Under the pieces are notes generated by a model. It was not told the DNA's origin. It did not search any database and worked only from the letters and a program-made list of their open reading frames with translations. Made by a program: the position numbers and the translations under genes. Of a DNA stretch of 64,000 nt, positions 9,725-19,005 are shown piece after piece. Every line of letters starts with the position of its first letter. Within the stretch, counting starts at the first letter, position 1. Source of the DNA: Photobacterium sp. JCM 19050 (lineage in GTDB: Bacteria; Pseudomonadota; Gammaproteobacteria; Enterobacterales; Vibrionaceae); NCBI GenBank assembly GCA_001310455.1, contig BAXG01000008.1:1-64000 (forward strand), in the 5' to 3' direction.

Positions 9725-10699
9725 CTACTTGCGGCCATTTACGATGTGGCAGTTTGACAACCTGTTTGCTTCGATCTCCCGCAGGCAGGTTGCTTGCTTG
9801 AAGCAGGCTTCCGTGGTTTTTCCACAACGGGCCTGGAAGCGGCAGCCTTGAGGGATCTGCAGCAGGTTCAGAGGGTTACCTGGAATACCAACCAGCTTGT
9901 TCTTGGGGCCGGTCAGATTAGGGAACGAGCTGGACAAACCTTCTGTGTAAGGGTGATAAGGGGTTTTCAGGATCTGTTTTGAAGGCGCTACTTCTACCAG
10001 TTCACCGGCATACATGACGCCGATACGGTCGGTAAACTCAACCATCAATGAAAGGTCATGAGTGATAAACAGGATAGAGAAGCCAAACTCTTCCTTCAGG
10101 TCATAGATTTTTTGCAGGATCTCGCGCTGAACTACCACATCGAGTGCTGTGGTAGGCTCATCCATGATGATCATCTTAGGGTTCAATGCCAGTGCGATTG
10201 CAATGACCAGACGCTGACGCATACCTCCGGAAAACTGGTGAGGGTAGTCATTCAGGCGGCTTGGGTGAATGTCAACAATCTCCAACAGTCCCTCAGCACG
10301 GCGACGAGCCTGCTCACGGGTCATGTTAGTGTGGCGCATGATAACGTCACAGAACTGCTCTTCCATGGTAAGAACCGGGTTCAGCGCGTTCATCGCTGAC
10401 TGGAACACCATCGACATCTCTTGCCAACGGAAATCAGACATGCGGCTGTCGCTGTACTTCATGATGTTTTCGCCATTGAAAATGACTTCACCACCGCTGA
10501 TAAATGCTGGCGGCTTGTGCAGGCGCATCAGGGAGAAGGCAACGGTTGATTTACCGCAACCGGATTCACCGGCCAGGCCAAACACTTCACCGCGTCCGAT
10601 ATCAAAACTTACGTTGTTTACTGCGCGGACATCGCCCGCGTCAGTAATGTAGTCCACACACAGGTTGCGGATTGAGATCAGTGGTTCGTTATTACTCAT
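9725..10699 (-). CDS. Chitooligosaccharide ABC transporter ATPase, OppD type
   Basis: 324 residues. Walker A GESGCGKST at 44-52, Q-loop VFQSAMNALNP, signature FSGGMRQRL, Walker B MIIMDEPTTALD, and a Cys-containing C-terminal extension (CRFQARCGK). It works as a heterodimer with the OppF-type ATPase on the cytoplasmic face. Its ATG overlaps the permease stop by four bases, so the permease and ATPase are translationally coupled. Confidence 0.9.
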   Translation of the reverse strand: MSNNEPLISIRNLCVDYITDAGDVRAVNNVSFDIGRGEVFGLAGESGCGKSTVAFSLMRLHKPPAFISGGEVIFNGENIMKYSDSRMSDFRWQEMSMVFQSAMNALNPVLTMEEQFCDVIMRHTNMTREQARRRAEGLLEIVDIHPSRLNDYPHQFSGGMRQRLVIAIALALNPKMIIMDEPTTALDVVVQREILQKIYDLKEEFGFSILFITHDLSLMVEFTDRIGVMYAGELVEVAPSKQILKTPYHPYTEGLSSSFPNLTGPKNKLVGIPGNPLNLLQIPQGCRFQARCGKTTEACFKQATCLREIEANRLSNCHIVNGRK

Positions 10700-11724
10700 T
10701 TGTCACCGCTCCATAGGGCATTCTGTGGTACAGCAGGCTTCACGTCGCGCTCAGCCTTTTCTTGCTCTTGCATCTTCTTCCAGCGACGCAGACCTTTCTG
10801 GGCACGCAGCTGTGGGTTGGCAATTTCGTCCACACCAAAGTTGAGCAGTGCCAGGCCAACCGCCACGATAATCAATGCAATACATGGAGCCAGGACTTCC
10901 CACCAAGCGCCAATCAGCATGGATGAGGAGGTTTGTACGTTGTAGAGCATAGCGCCCCAGCTGATGGTGTTCGGGCTACCCATACCCAGGAAGGAGATAG
11001 TGGACTCCATCATGATGGCGTACATAACCGAACCGATGAAACTTGCACCAACGATAGAGATAAGGTTAGGGAGCAGCTCAACAAAGATGATGCGCCATGA
11101 AGATTCACCCAGAACCTCAGCCGCTTTTACAAACTCTTTCTCACGCAGGGCCATTGTCTGGGAGCGCACCACACGGGCACCCCAGGCCCAGGACGTACAG
11201 CCTATTATCATTGCGATAACCAAGGGGCTGGCTTCGCCGATGAATGCAGCAAGTACGAACAGCAATGGGTATTGAGGAATTACCAGCATGATGTTCATGG
11301 CTGCTGTCAGGGTGTCATCCACTTTGCCGCCGAAGTAACCGGCGCTGACACCAATCAGTGTTGCCAGGGTCACGACTACCAGACCAGCACCAAAGCCTAC
11401 ACCCAGAGAAATTCTGGCACCGTGTACCAGCTGAGACCATACGTCACGGCCCATCCGGGTAGTTCCCAGCACGTGGTCAGCTTTTTTTGACATCAGCAGG
11501 GTACGACGATCTGTTGCCAGATTTTCAGCTACCCAGCCTTGTGGATCAGCTTTTGCTGCTTTTACAACGAAAGCGGGGTATTCGTGTGGGTTACCCGTGC
11601 GCTTGTCCGGAACGTGCTTGGACAGGAACGGGGCGAAAATGGCAATCAGGATAAACATACCCAGAATGATGACACCAGCCAGTGCCTTCGGGTTACCTTT
11701 TAAGATGTTGATAATCTGAGACAT
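10696..11724 (-). CDS. Chitooligosaccharide ABC transporter permease, OppC type
   Basis: 342-residue inner-membrane permease. An N-terminal membrane helix (PKALAGVIILGMFILIAIF) is followed by a periplasmic segment and a BPD_transp_1 domain with the EAA-like loop EKEFVKAAEVLGESSWRI. The basic C-terminal tail (LRAQKGLRRWKKMQEQEK) is hydrophilic. It sits between the OppB- and OppD-type genes with essentially no spacing. Confidence 0.9.
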   Translation of the reverse strand: MSQIINILKGNPKALAGVIILGMFILIAIFAPFLSKHVPDKRTGNPHEYPAFVVKAAKADPQGWVAENLATDRRTLLMSKKADHVLGTTRMGRDVWSQLVHGARISLGVGFGAGLVVVTLATLIGVSAGYFGGKVDDTLTAAMNIMLVIPQYPLLFVLAAFIGEASPLVIAMIIGCTSWAWGARVVRSQTMALREKEFVKAAEVLGESSWRIIFVELLPNLISIVGASFIGSVMYAIMMESTISFLGMGSPNTISWGAMLYNVQTSSSMLIGAWWEVLAPCIALIIVAVGLALLNFGVDEIANPQLRAQKGLRRWKKMQEQEKAERDVKPAVPQNALWSGDK

Positions 11725-11726
11725 GA

Positions 11727-12713
11727 TTATTTACCTCCCTTACGCAGGCGTGGGTCGAGGTAGACGTAAAGAACGTCGGCGAGGAAGTTAAAGAACAACA
11801 TGAAGATAGTCATGATGAACAGCTGACCTTGGATAACCTGGTAATCACGCGCGATGATAGCTTTGAGCAGCAGTGAGCCCAGGCCCGGGTAGTTGAAAAT
11901 CATCTCGATAATCAGCTGACCACCAATCGCCATACCCAGAGACATAGAGAGAGCGGTAACCGAAGGAAGAAGGGCGTTACGAGCCGCGTATTTGAAGACA
12001 ACACGGTTTTCACTCAGGCCCTTACCTTTTGCCATGGTGATGTAATCTTCATTCAGCAGGTTAATCATGTTGTTACGCATGTTAACCAGGAAGCCACCTA
12101 CCTGAATGATTGATGCACAGAACAGGGGCAGAATGGCGTGGTAAGCGACATCTTTATAGAAAGAAAGACTTGTCCAGTCAGCTATAGTTCCAGGGGTATA
12201 GGCGTAACCTGTCGGGAACCAGCTCAGACCAATAGCAAAGGTAAACAGCGCCAGCATGGAAGTAACCATTGGCGGTACAGCCTGAATAACCAGCATCCCC
12301 GGCGAGATAAAGGTATCGAATCGGCTTCCGCGTTTCCATGCAGCGAAGATACCGAGCAGTGAGCCCAGGGAGAAAGAGAGAACAACAGATGTACCAGCCA
12401 GGAACAGAGACCAGCCAAATGCGCCGCCGATCAGCTGGTTAACGGTCATTGGGAAGAATTGGATGGATGTACCCAGTTCCCAGGACAGAATACTTTTAAT
12501 GTACGTAAAGTACTGAGTCAGCAAGCCACCATCGACAAAGCCAAGCAGCTTTTTCATTGCCTCGATACGTTCAGGGGTAACCTGCACGGTCGCGTTGGCA
12601 AACATCATGGTGACAGGATCGCCCGGCATTGCTCGGGGAATGATGAAATTCAGCGTGGCTGCAAACAAAAGGGCAACCAGATAAAACCCTAATCTTTTTA
12701 AGAAAAAACCCAT
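11727..12713 (-). CDS. Chitooligosaccharide ABC transporter permease, OppB type
   Basis: 328-residue membrane permease with the usual OppB layout: first helix GFYLVALLFAATLNFIIP, conserved PRAMPGDPV, and an EAA loop (NEDYITMAKGKGLSENRVV). I start it at the ATG at 12713 because AAGGG lies 7 bp upstream; a GTG two codons earlier is the alternative. It is the first gene after the intercistronic hairpin that separates it from the binding protein. Confidence 0.88.
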   Translation of the reverse strand: MGFFLKRLGFYLVALLFAATLNFIIPRAMPGDPVTMMFANATVQVTPERIEAMKKLLGFVDGGLLTQYFTYIKSILSWELGTSIQFFPMTVNQLIGGAFGWSLFLAGTSVVLSFSLGSLLGIFAAWKRGSRFDTFISPGMLVIQAVPPMVTSMLALFTFAIGLSWFPTGYAYTPGTIADWTSLSFYKDVAYHAILPLFCASIIQVGGFLVNMRNNMINLLNEDYITMAKGKGLSENRVVFKYAARNALLPSVTALSMSLGMAIGGQLIIEMIFNYPGLGSLLLKAIIARDYQVIQGQLFIMTIFMLFFNFLADVLYVYLDPRLRKGGK

Positions 12714-12821
12714 AATCACACCCTTAATTTCCAGCTATTTTCATATCCCTGAGCTGGACCCAGGACGTACAACCCCCTGACGCTGAGCGCCATATCTTTG
12801 CAGAGAGATAGAGGGGGAGGT

Positions 12822-12847
12822 GGTGGCATACCCCAAGGTATGCCACC
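12822..12847 (-). other. Intercistronic stem-loop after the binding-protein gene
   Basis: A perfect 11-bp stem (GGTGGCATACC with GGTATGCCACC) closed by four bases, lying between the CBP stop and the OppB-type start. No T run follows it on the minus strand, so it is more likely a 3'-end stabiliser or partial attenuator than a full terminator. Such elements let the periplasmic binding protein be made in excess over the membrane subunits. Confidence 0.75.
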
Positions 12848-12858
12848 GGTCAGACAAC

Positions 12859-14541
12859 TTAAGACTTAGGCTTCAGGTCCAGAACCTGCAGCAGACGCTC
12901 AGGAATACCAGCCCAAATCATTGGACGGCCTTTTGGATTCTGCTCGTTCCACCATCCGTCGAAACGGCTGGTGTTGTACTGGAAGAAGTACACGCCAGAA
13001 GACACAGGCACAGTTACCTGATCTGCAGCGATGATTTCCTGGATGCTGTGAGCAATCTTCATTTGCTCATCCTTGTCAGCAGTCTTGTAGAAGCTGTCGA
13101 GGAGCTTGTCTACTTCAGTATTTTTCCAGTAGTGCATCGCAAAGCGTGGCATACCGTCACCTTCCTGGAAGCGAGAGTTGTAGCTGCTGTTCCAGTAAGT
13201 GTGTGGGTCTGCGCCGTGGAAGTAGTTGGTGAACGCTACGTCGTAGGTACCTTCCAGCATCGCTTGGTTGTAAACAGCGAATTCTGGAGTACGAGCTTTA
13301 GCATTGATACCCGCTTCCTGAAGCTGTTCTACACCCAGCTGTACAACGTTGTTGAAGTCAGTCCAGCCGTTTGGAGATTGGATGTTCAGCTCAAGCTTCT
13401 TACCTGATGGAGTTTCAACGAAGCCATCACCATCCAAATCCTTATAGCCAGCGTCCTTCAGCATCTTCTTAGCGCCTTCGACGTTGTAAGTATTGAATGG
13501 CTTGTACTTGTTGTGAGTCTCTTCGTTAGACCAAGCTTTGAACGCATCTCCCAGGCCAGATGCGTAGTCGTTCACAATACCGGCACCGTAGAACGCGATG
13601 TCGATAATGGTCTGACGGTCCAGGGCCATAGAGAATGCACGACGGAATTCGATGTCGTTGATTGCTTCGTTGTTGCCGGCTTCAGGTGACTTGAAGTTCA
13701 GAACGAACGCAGTTGTACCTGCAGCTGGATACCAATACTTGTGGTTTGGATTAGCTGAAGCGTAAGTACGGTCGATATCAGGAACGAATGAGCTGGACCA
13801 GTCGATTTCAGAGTTTACGATTTTGCCCAGCATCTGGTCGTTGTTTGCGATCTGTGGGAAGCGCAGACAGTCAACTTCGAGGTTATCGTTATCCCAGTAG
13901 TTAGGGTTACGGCACTGAGTATAAAGCTGTGGAGTAAAGGTATCGATTTCGGTGAACGGACCGGTACCCACTGGGTTTTCGTTAGTGAAGGTTACAGGAT
14001 CCTTAACCTTGCTCCAGATGTGCTCAGCAACAACAGGAACCTTAACGATTTCATATGGTGCGTTTGAGTTCACTTCAGTCAGGCGGAAACGAATGGTCTT
14101 GTCATCGATTTTCTCAACAGACTTAACCCACTTGTTGGCACCTGAAACATCCAGCTCAGGGTGTTTCTCGATGAGGTTGAAAGAGAACAGAACGTCATCA
14201 GCAGTATATGCTTGACCGTCAGACCACTTCACTCCGTCACGCAGTTTGAAGGTAACGCTCATCAGGTCGTCAGACATAGAGTAGCTTTCAGCCAGACGCA
14301 TAACCGGAGTGTTACCGTGCATTTCATTGAAGACTACCATTGGCTCGTAAATGAATTCACGAGTGGTATCCATCTTCGTTGACAGGTACGGGTTAAAGTT
14401 GCGCTGAAGGGTTTGGTAGAAGTTAGGTACAATAGTCAGCTCACTTTTTTCTGCAGCTGCAACAGTCGGTGCTGTGATAGCAGATGCAGCAGCAACCGCG
14501 ATGGCTACTGCGAGCTTTGTTTTCTTAATATTGGCAAGCAT
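12859..14541 (-). CDS. Periplasmic chitooligosaccharide-binding protein (CBP), SBP_bac_5
   Basis: 560 residues. A clear signal peptide (Lys-rich start, AVAIAVAAASAITAP core) is cleaved about after Ala30. The mature protein is a class C (family 5) solute-binding protein like OppA/DppA. In vibrios this protein both delivers chitin oligosaccharides to the importer and holds the sensor kinase ChiS inactive when empty (established for V. cholerae/V. furnissii). It is the first gene of the operon, after an 840-bp control region, and next to chiS. GGAACAGCT precedes the ATG at a loose spacing. Confidence 0.92.
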   Translation of the reverse strand: MLANIKKTKLAVAIAVAAASAITAPTVAAAEKSELTIVPNFYQTLQRNFNPYLSTKMDTTREFIYEPMVVFNEMHGNTPVMRLAESYSMSDDLMSVTFKLRDGVKWSDGQAYTADDVLFSFNLIEKHPELDVSGANKWVKSVEKIDDKTIRFRLTEVNSNAPYEIVKVPVVAEHIWSKVKDPVTFTNENPVGTGPFTEIDTFTPQLYTQCRNPNYWDNDNLEVDCLRFPQIANNDQMLGKIVNSEIDWSSSFVPDIDRTYASANPNHKYWYPAAGTTAFVLNFKSPEAGNNEAINDIEFRRAFSMALDRQTIIDIAFYGAGIVNDYASGLGDAFKAWSNEETHNKYKPFNTYNVEGAKKMLKDAGYKDLDGDGFVETPSGKKLELNIQSPNGWTDFNNVVQLGVEQLQEAGINAKARTPEFAVYNQAMLEGTYDVAFTNYFHGADPHTYWNSSYNSRFQEGDGMPRFAMHYWKNTEVDKLLDSFYKTADKDEQMKIAHSIQEIIAADQVTVPVSSGVYFFQYNTSRFDGWWNEQNPKGRPMIWAGIPERLLQVLDLKPKS

Positions 14542-14702
14542 AGCTGTTCCTTACTTTGCTTTTGTTTCACTGGTACCAGATGCCTAAGCATGTGGTGGAT
14601 AAAGCCTGCTAAGAAGAAGTCACCTAACTCCTTTCTCATGGCCAGTGCAGGCTAGGTCAGTGATAGAAAACGCTGTAAAGGGTTTTGGGTCAATTGGACT
14701 TC

Positions 14703-14750
14703 CCGTCAAAAACGTCAATATACCCTTTTGCTCCGTAAAAACCGTAAAAA
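14703..14750. promoter_or_regulatory. Tandem CCGT(C)AAAAA units, candidate ChiS-binding region
   Basis: CCGTCAAAAA at 14703-14712, then CCGTAAAAA at 14733-14741 and again directly at 14742-14750. The units lie 160-210 bp upstream of the CBP start. ChiS is known to bind DNA directly upstream of this operon in V. cholerae; that these repeats are the site is inference. Confidence 0.35.
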
Positions 14751-14935
14751 TCACCCTTAATTGATTAGTTTTTCAGCCCTGTTGTTGTCACTTTAGGGCA
14801 GTGTTTTTTATATGTGCAAGTAGTGATAAATATCTGATTTTATTGTGTTTTAATTTTTTCTCGGTGTGATAATGGTTCTTGATTGCAAAAATTGATACCT
14901 TAATTCCTGCCGGAAAATTACAACGCCCGATTTGT

Positions 14936-14951
14936 TGTGATTGTCTTCTCA
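14936..14951. promoter_or_regulatory. Candidate CRP site
   Basis: TGTGA, six bases, TCTCA: nine of the ten core positions of TGTGA-N6-TCACA. CRP control of the chitin operon is established in V. cholerae. The position, about 400 bp upstream of the CBP start, is far unless the transcript has a long leader. Confidence 0.35.
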
Positions 14952-14982
14952 TTACCCGAAAATAATTGCAGCGTTGTCATGT

Positions 14983-15015
14983 TTTTCGCGAAAATTGGTA
15001 ATAAATTGCGCGATT
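14983..15015. promoter_or_regulatory. Pair of ROK-family (NagC/Mlc-like) palindromes
   Basis: A perfect palindrome TTTTCGCGAAAA (14983-14994) and an imperfect one AATTGCGCGATT (15004-15015) have centres 21 bp apart, two helical turns. Their CGCG/GCGC cores with A/T arms resemble NagC/Mlc operators. NagC-type regulation of amino-sugar genes is well known, but binding here is inference. Confidence 0.4.
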
Positions 15016-15080
15016 CACAAGGGGTAAAACCCAGTGACTGTTCTTTTACTAAACAGTTTTTTTAAGGCGTGAATGATGCG

Positions 15081-15198
15081 CCTCACATCATCTTTTTCTG
15101 CTTCACGATAGGGGGCTGTATGCACTGTAGGCAGAGCCATGCAGACTACCCATACCAGTCAGATGTGGCTTTGAAAAACGGTTCAGGATGATGTGAGG
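15081..15198. repeat. 12-bp perfect inverted repeat, arms 94 bp apart
   Basis: CCTCACATCATC at 15081-15092 and GATGATGTGAGG at 15187-15198 are exact inverted copies. They flank 94 bp that code for nothing recognisable. They could be paired operator half-sites or the closing helix of a structured RNA. Confidence 0.6.
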
Positions 15199-15325
15199 CA
15201 GCTTGAACCTATCGGATTACCGCGTCCAGATGGGTTGAAATTACTCATTTCAACGTTACTTGTGTCGATGTTAACCGCTCTCCCTCTAGCGCCTGTAACT
15301 TGCGCCGAATTGGCTCTTGGATATA

Positions 15326-15352
15326 GAAAAACCGGAGCCAGGGCTCCGGTTT
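15326..15352 (-). terminator. Rho-independent terminator of chiS
   Basis: On the minus strand a 10-bp stem AACCGGAGCC/GGCTCCGGTT with a 2-base apparent loop (opening to four or more in practice) runs straight into a T run. It lies 33 bp after the chiS stop. Confidence 0.85.
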
Positions 15353-15384
15353 ACGGTGTCTGTTTCGAAAAGAAACGGAAGGGG

Positions 15385-18300
15385 TTATTGCGCGATAAGA
15401 CGCTGGAGTTTCTCCCTCAGGGAAATAATTTCCCTGCGATTGATATCGTCTTTTTCACAACGTTCCAGGACAAAGTCGATAGTGTTGAGTACTGTCCGCC
15501 AACGAGGTGCCTTAGGAACTGTTTCAACATGCAGGTATTTATCCAGTGTGCGCGTTTGCAACGTACTGCGGTCAAGGTAGACGCGCCACAAGCCACTCTC
15601 CTCAGCCAGTTCAAATTTACTCTTGCCTGAGCACTCAGACCAGTAATTCAGGGAGGTTGTCATTACCCTGACCAGGGTTTCCCGCAGCAGGTCTGTCTTA
15701 TCTGATGCGCCGCTGTCGATACGGTCTGCAAGACGGGTGAATTCGCCGCCAAGTTCACGGAGCTGCTGGAGCTTGTCTCTGTCACCCTGTGAAACAAACT
15801 CTGACAGCGCCTCAACAGCACTTTCCAGTAGCTGAACCCGTTGCGAAGTAGCCTTGGTGCCCGTATTCAGTACCAGCATCAGACGCAGGCCGGACTCCTC
15901 TGGTAGGTGGATAACGTCTGTCTCAACGGTCTCCAGCCGGTTGTCCACGTTAAACTTGAGCTGGGCAGTGTAGTGCTGTCGCTCATCAGCCTGGGTGCCA
16001 ATAGGCGTCATCAGGAAGTCATCAATGGCGTGACGCTCCAACGATTCCGGTGACACGCGCAGAAGGCGGCCACAGGCATCATTGGCATACTGGATACGGC
16101 CGTTTTCCTGCACACAGAGAATCGCTTCTGACGCTGATTCCAGTAGTCCAAGGAGGCGGTTTTGGGTTTCCAGCAAACCGGCTTCCACTTGTTCCCTGTG
16201 GTGGATCTCCTTCACCAGCCTGCGGTTTTCTTCGCGCTCCTTTTCTGCCTTGGAAGCATCGAGGTAGGCCCAATGCGCGCTGCCAGTTCGTCTTTGTTAA
16301 ACGGCTTAATGATGTAATCGTTGGCGCCGACTTCAAATCCTTTGACCCGGTCTTGTACCTGCCCGAGGCTGAAAGCATGATGACCGGCAATTCAAAGCGG
16401 GTGTATTGTTCGCGCAGGCGACGGCATACCTCATAGCCACTGAGCTCCGGCATCATGACATCCAACAGCACAAGTTCTGGTTTTTCCTGTTCAGCCAGTG
16501 TCAGTGCTTCCCTACCGGTTTCGGCGGTCAGTACCCGGTATCCGGCAAGACGCAGGAAGTTGCGGATGATCTGCAGGTTAACGGGTTCATCATCAACAGC
16601 CAGGATTAACGGCCCATTGGTGTTTTCCGGAAGGCTACTGCTTTCTTCCGCAAAGTTTTCCGCGACCGGTATGGAGAAGTGAGTCTGAGTCCGTATCAGG
16701 TTACTGCGCGCTATTTCTGCCTCACTGGCAAACGGCAATGTAAAGCTGAAAGTCGTCCCGATCATCGGCTGGCTGCTGACATAGAGCTGGCCGCCCATAA
16801 TATCGATAAGCTGGCGACTGATGGACAAACCGAGACCAGCACCCGGACGGTAACCGCCATTTGAGTGCAACTGGATGAGAGGTTCGAAAATATGTTCCAG
16901 CTGCTCGGCCGGGATGCCGTGCCCTGTATCGACTACCTGGATACGGATTTGTTGCTCCAGAACCGTCGCAGAAATAATGATTTTCCCTTCATCGGTGTAC
17001 TTAATCGCGTTGCCGATGAGGTTGTAAAGTATTTGCTCTAGGCGCTGTTCATCCGCTTTAACAAGTGGCAGGTCAACCGGCATCTGGTTGATGATACGCA
17101 CGGGTTTGTTGCCGAGGAGGTGCGTTGAGAGTTCAAGCACCAGACGGACGGCTGCGCTGGCATCAACTGCCTGAGCTCAATTTCCAGGTCGCCGTAGCGC
17201 ATTTTGTGATAATCCAGCAGATCGTCAACAAGGTTGGAAAGCCGTTGGCCGGAGTTAACCAGCATCTGCAATTGGTGTTGTTGCGCCTGGGGAACCGGAC
17301 CGTTAGCGCCGGCAATCAGGGATTCAGCAATACCAATCATGCCGTGCAGCGGGGTACGCAATTCATGGGAGGTGGTTGCCAGGAAGTCATCCTTCAGTTT
17401 GTCAGCAAGCTCCAATTCCTGGTTCTTTTGCTGGATAAGTGCCAGCGAGTTCTCCAGCTCTTTATTCTGTTCCCGGATAAGCGCCAGTTTGTCGCGCACG
17501 GATCGTTGCATCCGGGCAAAGCTGACGGCCAGACGGCCTATTTCATCCTTGCGCTCCATCCCTTGTATCTGTTGCTCAAGATCGCCGGCAGACACACGCT
17601 CCGCCGCCCAGGTCAGTCGGAGCAACGGTGCCGTGATGGAGTTTGATAACCAGTGGGATGCCAGGGTCACCAGCACAATAGCGGTCAGCATGACCACCAG
17701 GAAGATTTTTCGAGCTGGTAGATGCGGGCAAATGCAACCTTTTCAGGAAGCTCGACAATCATCGCCCAGCGAACTCCCGGTGTCGGGGATACTGGGGCGA
17801 ACGCGCCAAGTACTGCGGTACCGGAAAAGTTAGTGAAGCTTCCGACATCTGACTGGCCTTCAAGGGCGCGGTTGATGGCGGTGCTGTCGAGTTTGGTGGA
17901 GAGATCTGCCTGGCCCATACGAGGCAGGTGATCTTCACCAACTACCAGCGTGCGTACCTGATTATTTTTGCTGTCAGATTCGGTGAGCATCCGAGTCAGT
18001 GGCTGGTTGTCCAGTTTGAAAATTACAAAGCTGTGCAAATAGCCCTGCTGGGAAATTGGCGCAGCAAACCATGCGACCAGTTTGCCGTTTTCCGGGGAGA
18101 AGTCGGTAAAGACTACCGGGATGTTTTCGTCGTTATCCAGATGGTTGCCGACCATTGCTCGGATTTTCCCGAAGGTCTTGCCCAGTTGGGTATCTTTCCA
18201 TTCAGGTGACTTCAGGTCGACGCCAAAATCGTTATTTTTCTGAACGGAATAAACCACGTTGCCGTTAACATCGACCAGAAGGATATCTGCGAAATCAGAA

Positions 18301-18760
18301 CGCTTGAGGTGTTCCTCATAAGCCAGTGATAGCGTTTGTGTAACAGGCGATAGCGTTCACTGCCAACAAAGCTGGAGGTGGCTGTCATTGCCCCGGGGCG
18401 GACTTTGTCACCGCTGCCGGGAATATAGCGCTGTTTTGCCGCTTCACGGGCTTTGTCGGTGTTTTCACCGAGCTGGTGGAACGCAGCGACCAGACCATAA
18501 AAACGGCCGCCACTGGCGTTGGCAAGTTCTGACCGGGCAAAAGATTTCACTTCAGAATTCAGCCGTCCGAAATAGCTGGTGAGCTGGTCCTGCTTGGTGT
18601 CCCGAAGAGACGCGAGGTGAGTGGTACTTTGCTGAGCCAGATCGTTGCTGTGTGACTGAAGGAAAAAGATAGCCAGTGCAGTCAACGGTGTAATGCTAAG
18701 CACAAGAAACGCCAGCATCAGCGTGTGTTGAAGTCGTTTAAACGTCTGTTTCTCTTGCAT
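15385..18760 (-). CDS. chiS: ChiS hybrid sensor kinase of chitin utilization (five frameshifts)
   Basis: Inner-membrane sensor that works with CBP. Restoring single bases at about 18324, 17708 (A6 to A5), 17172, 16363 and 16270 (G4 to G3) gives 1126 residues; V. cholerae ChiS is about 1129. Domains in order: TM helix ([20 protein letters not shown]), periplasmic domain, second TM, HAMP, HisKA with SHELRTP (His about 466), HATPase ([27 protein letters not shown]), receiver ([13 protein letters not shown], Asp about 768), a PAS-like segment and a C-terminal region that in V. cholerae binds DNA. The start at 18760 follows AAGGA closely; a longer start 23 codons upstream lacks support. Confidence 0.93.
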
Positions 18761-18845
18761 GTCCTTGCCTGAAATCAGAGCGGGGAATGATAAGTGGCTT
18801 AGCCTGTAAGTGCTTAAAGCCATTGGCAAAAATGCCGGGATGCGC

Positions 18846-18901
18846 CCAAGCGGTGCGCTTGGTTGAATAGCCCTTTATAAAACCTTTTTTTTCTTAGGCA
18901 A
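18846..18901 (-). promoter_or_regulatory. Candidate chiS promoter plus leader hairpin
   Basis: On the minus strand TTGCCT (18901-18896), a 16-bp spacer and TATAAA (18879-18874) form a sigma70-type promoter 114 bp before chiS. A leader hairpin follows at 18846-18862 (7-bp stem CCAAGCG/CGCTTGG, 3-base loop). Confidence 0.5.
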
Positions 18902-18927
18902 GAAAGTTGTGTTTGAAGCGTGGGGAG

Positions 18928-18965
18928 AGCCGCAAAAATAACGAAAATGACGGATTTTTGCGGCT
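18928..18965 (-). terminator. 12-bp stem-loop after rsmC
   Basis: AGCCGCAAAAAT and ATTTTTGCGGCT are perfect inverted copies around 14 bases, 41 bp after the rsmC stop. The T run lies within the stem rather than after it, so terminator function is likely but not textbook. Confidence 0.55.
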
Positions 18966-19005
18966 AAAAAGCGGAAAAGCACAGGTTACGTTAAAGTTAC
19001 CCTTG

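Larger units (their letters stand above)
14542..15384. other. Long intergenic control region between chiS and the chitin operon
   Basis: 843 bp with no convincing gene. On the minus strand it is the promoter region of the CBP operon. It holds the chiS terminator, a 12-bp inverted repeat, two ROK-type palindromes, a CRP-like site and tandem CCGTAAAAA units, each listed separately. I could not place a -10/-35 pair with confidence. Confidence 0.8.

Noticed and set aside
15193-15630. Plus-strand frame with a signal-peptide-like start (LLISTLLVSMLTALPLAPVTCAE)
   Set aside because: It begins with GTG, runs through the chiS terminator and 245 bp antisense to chiS; the hydrophobic stretch is likely chance.
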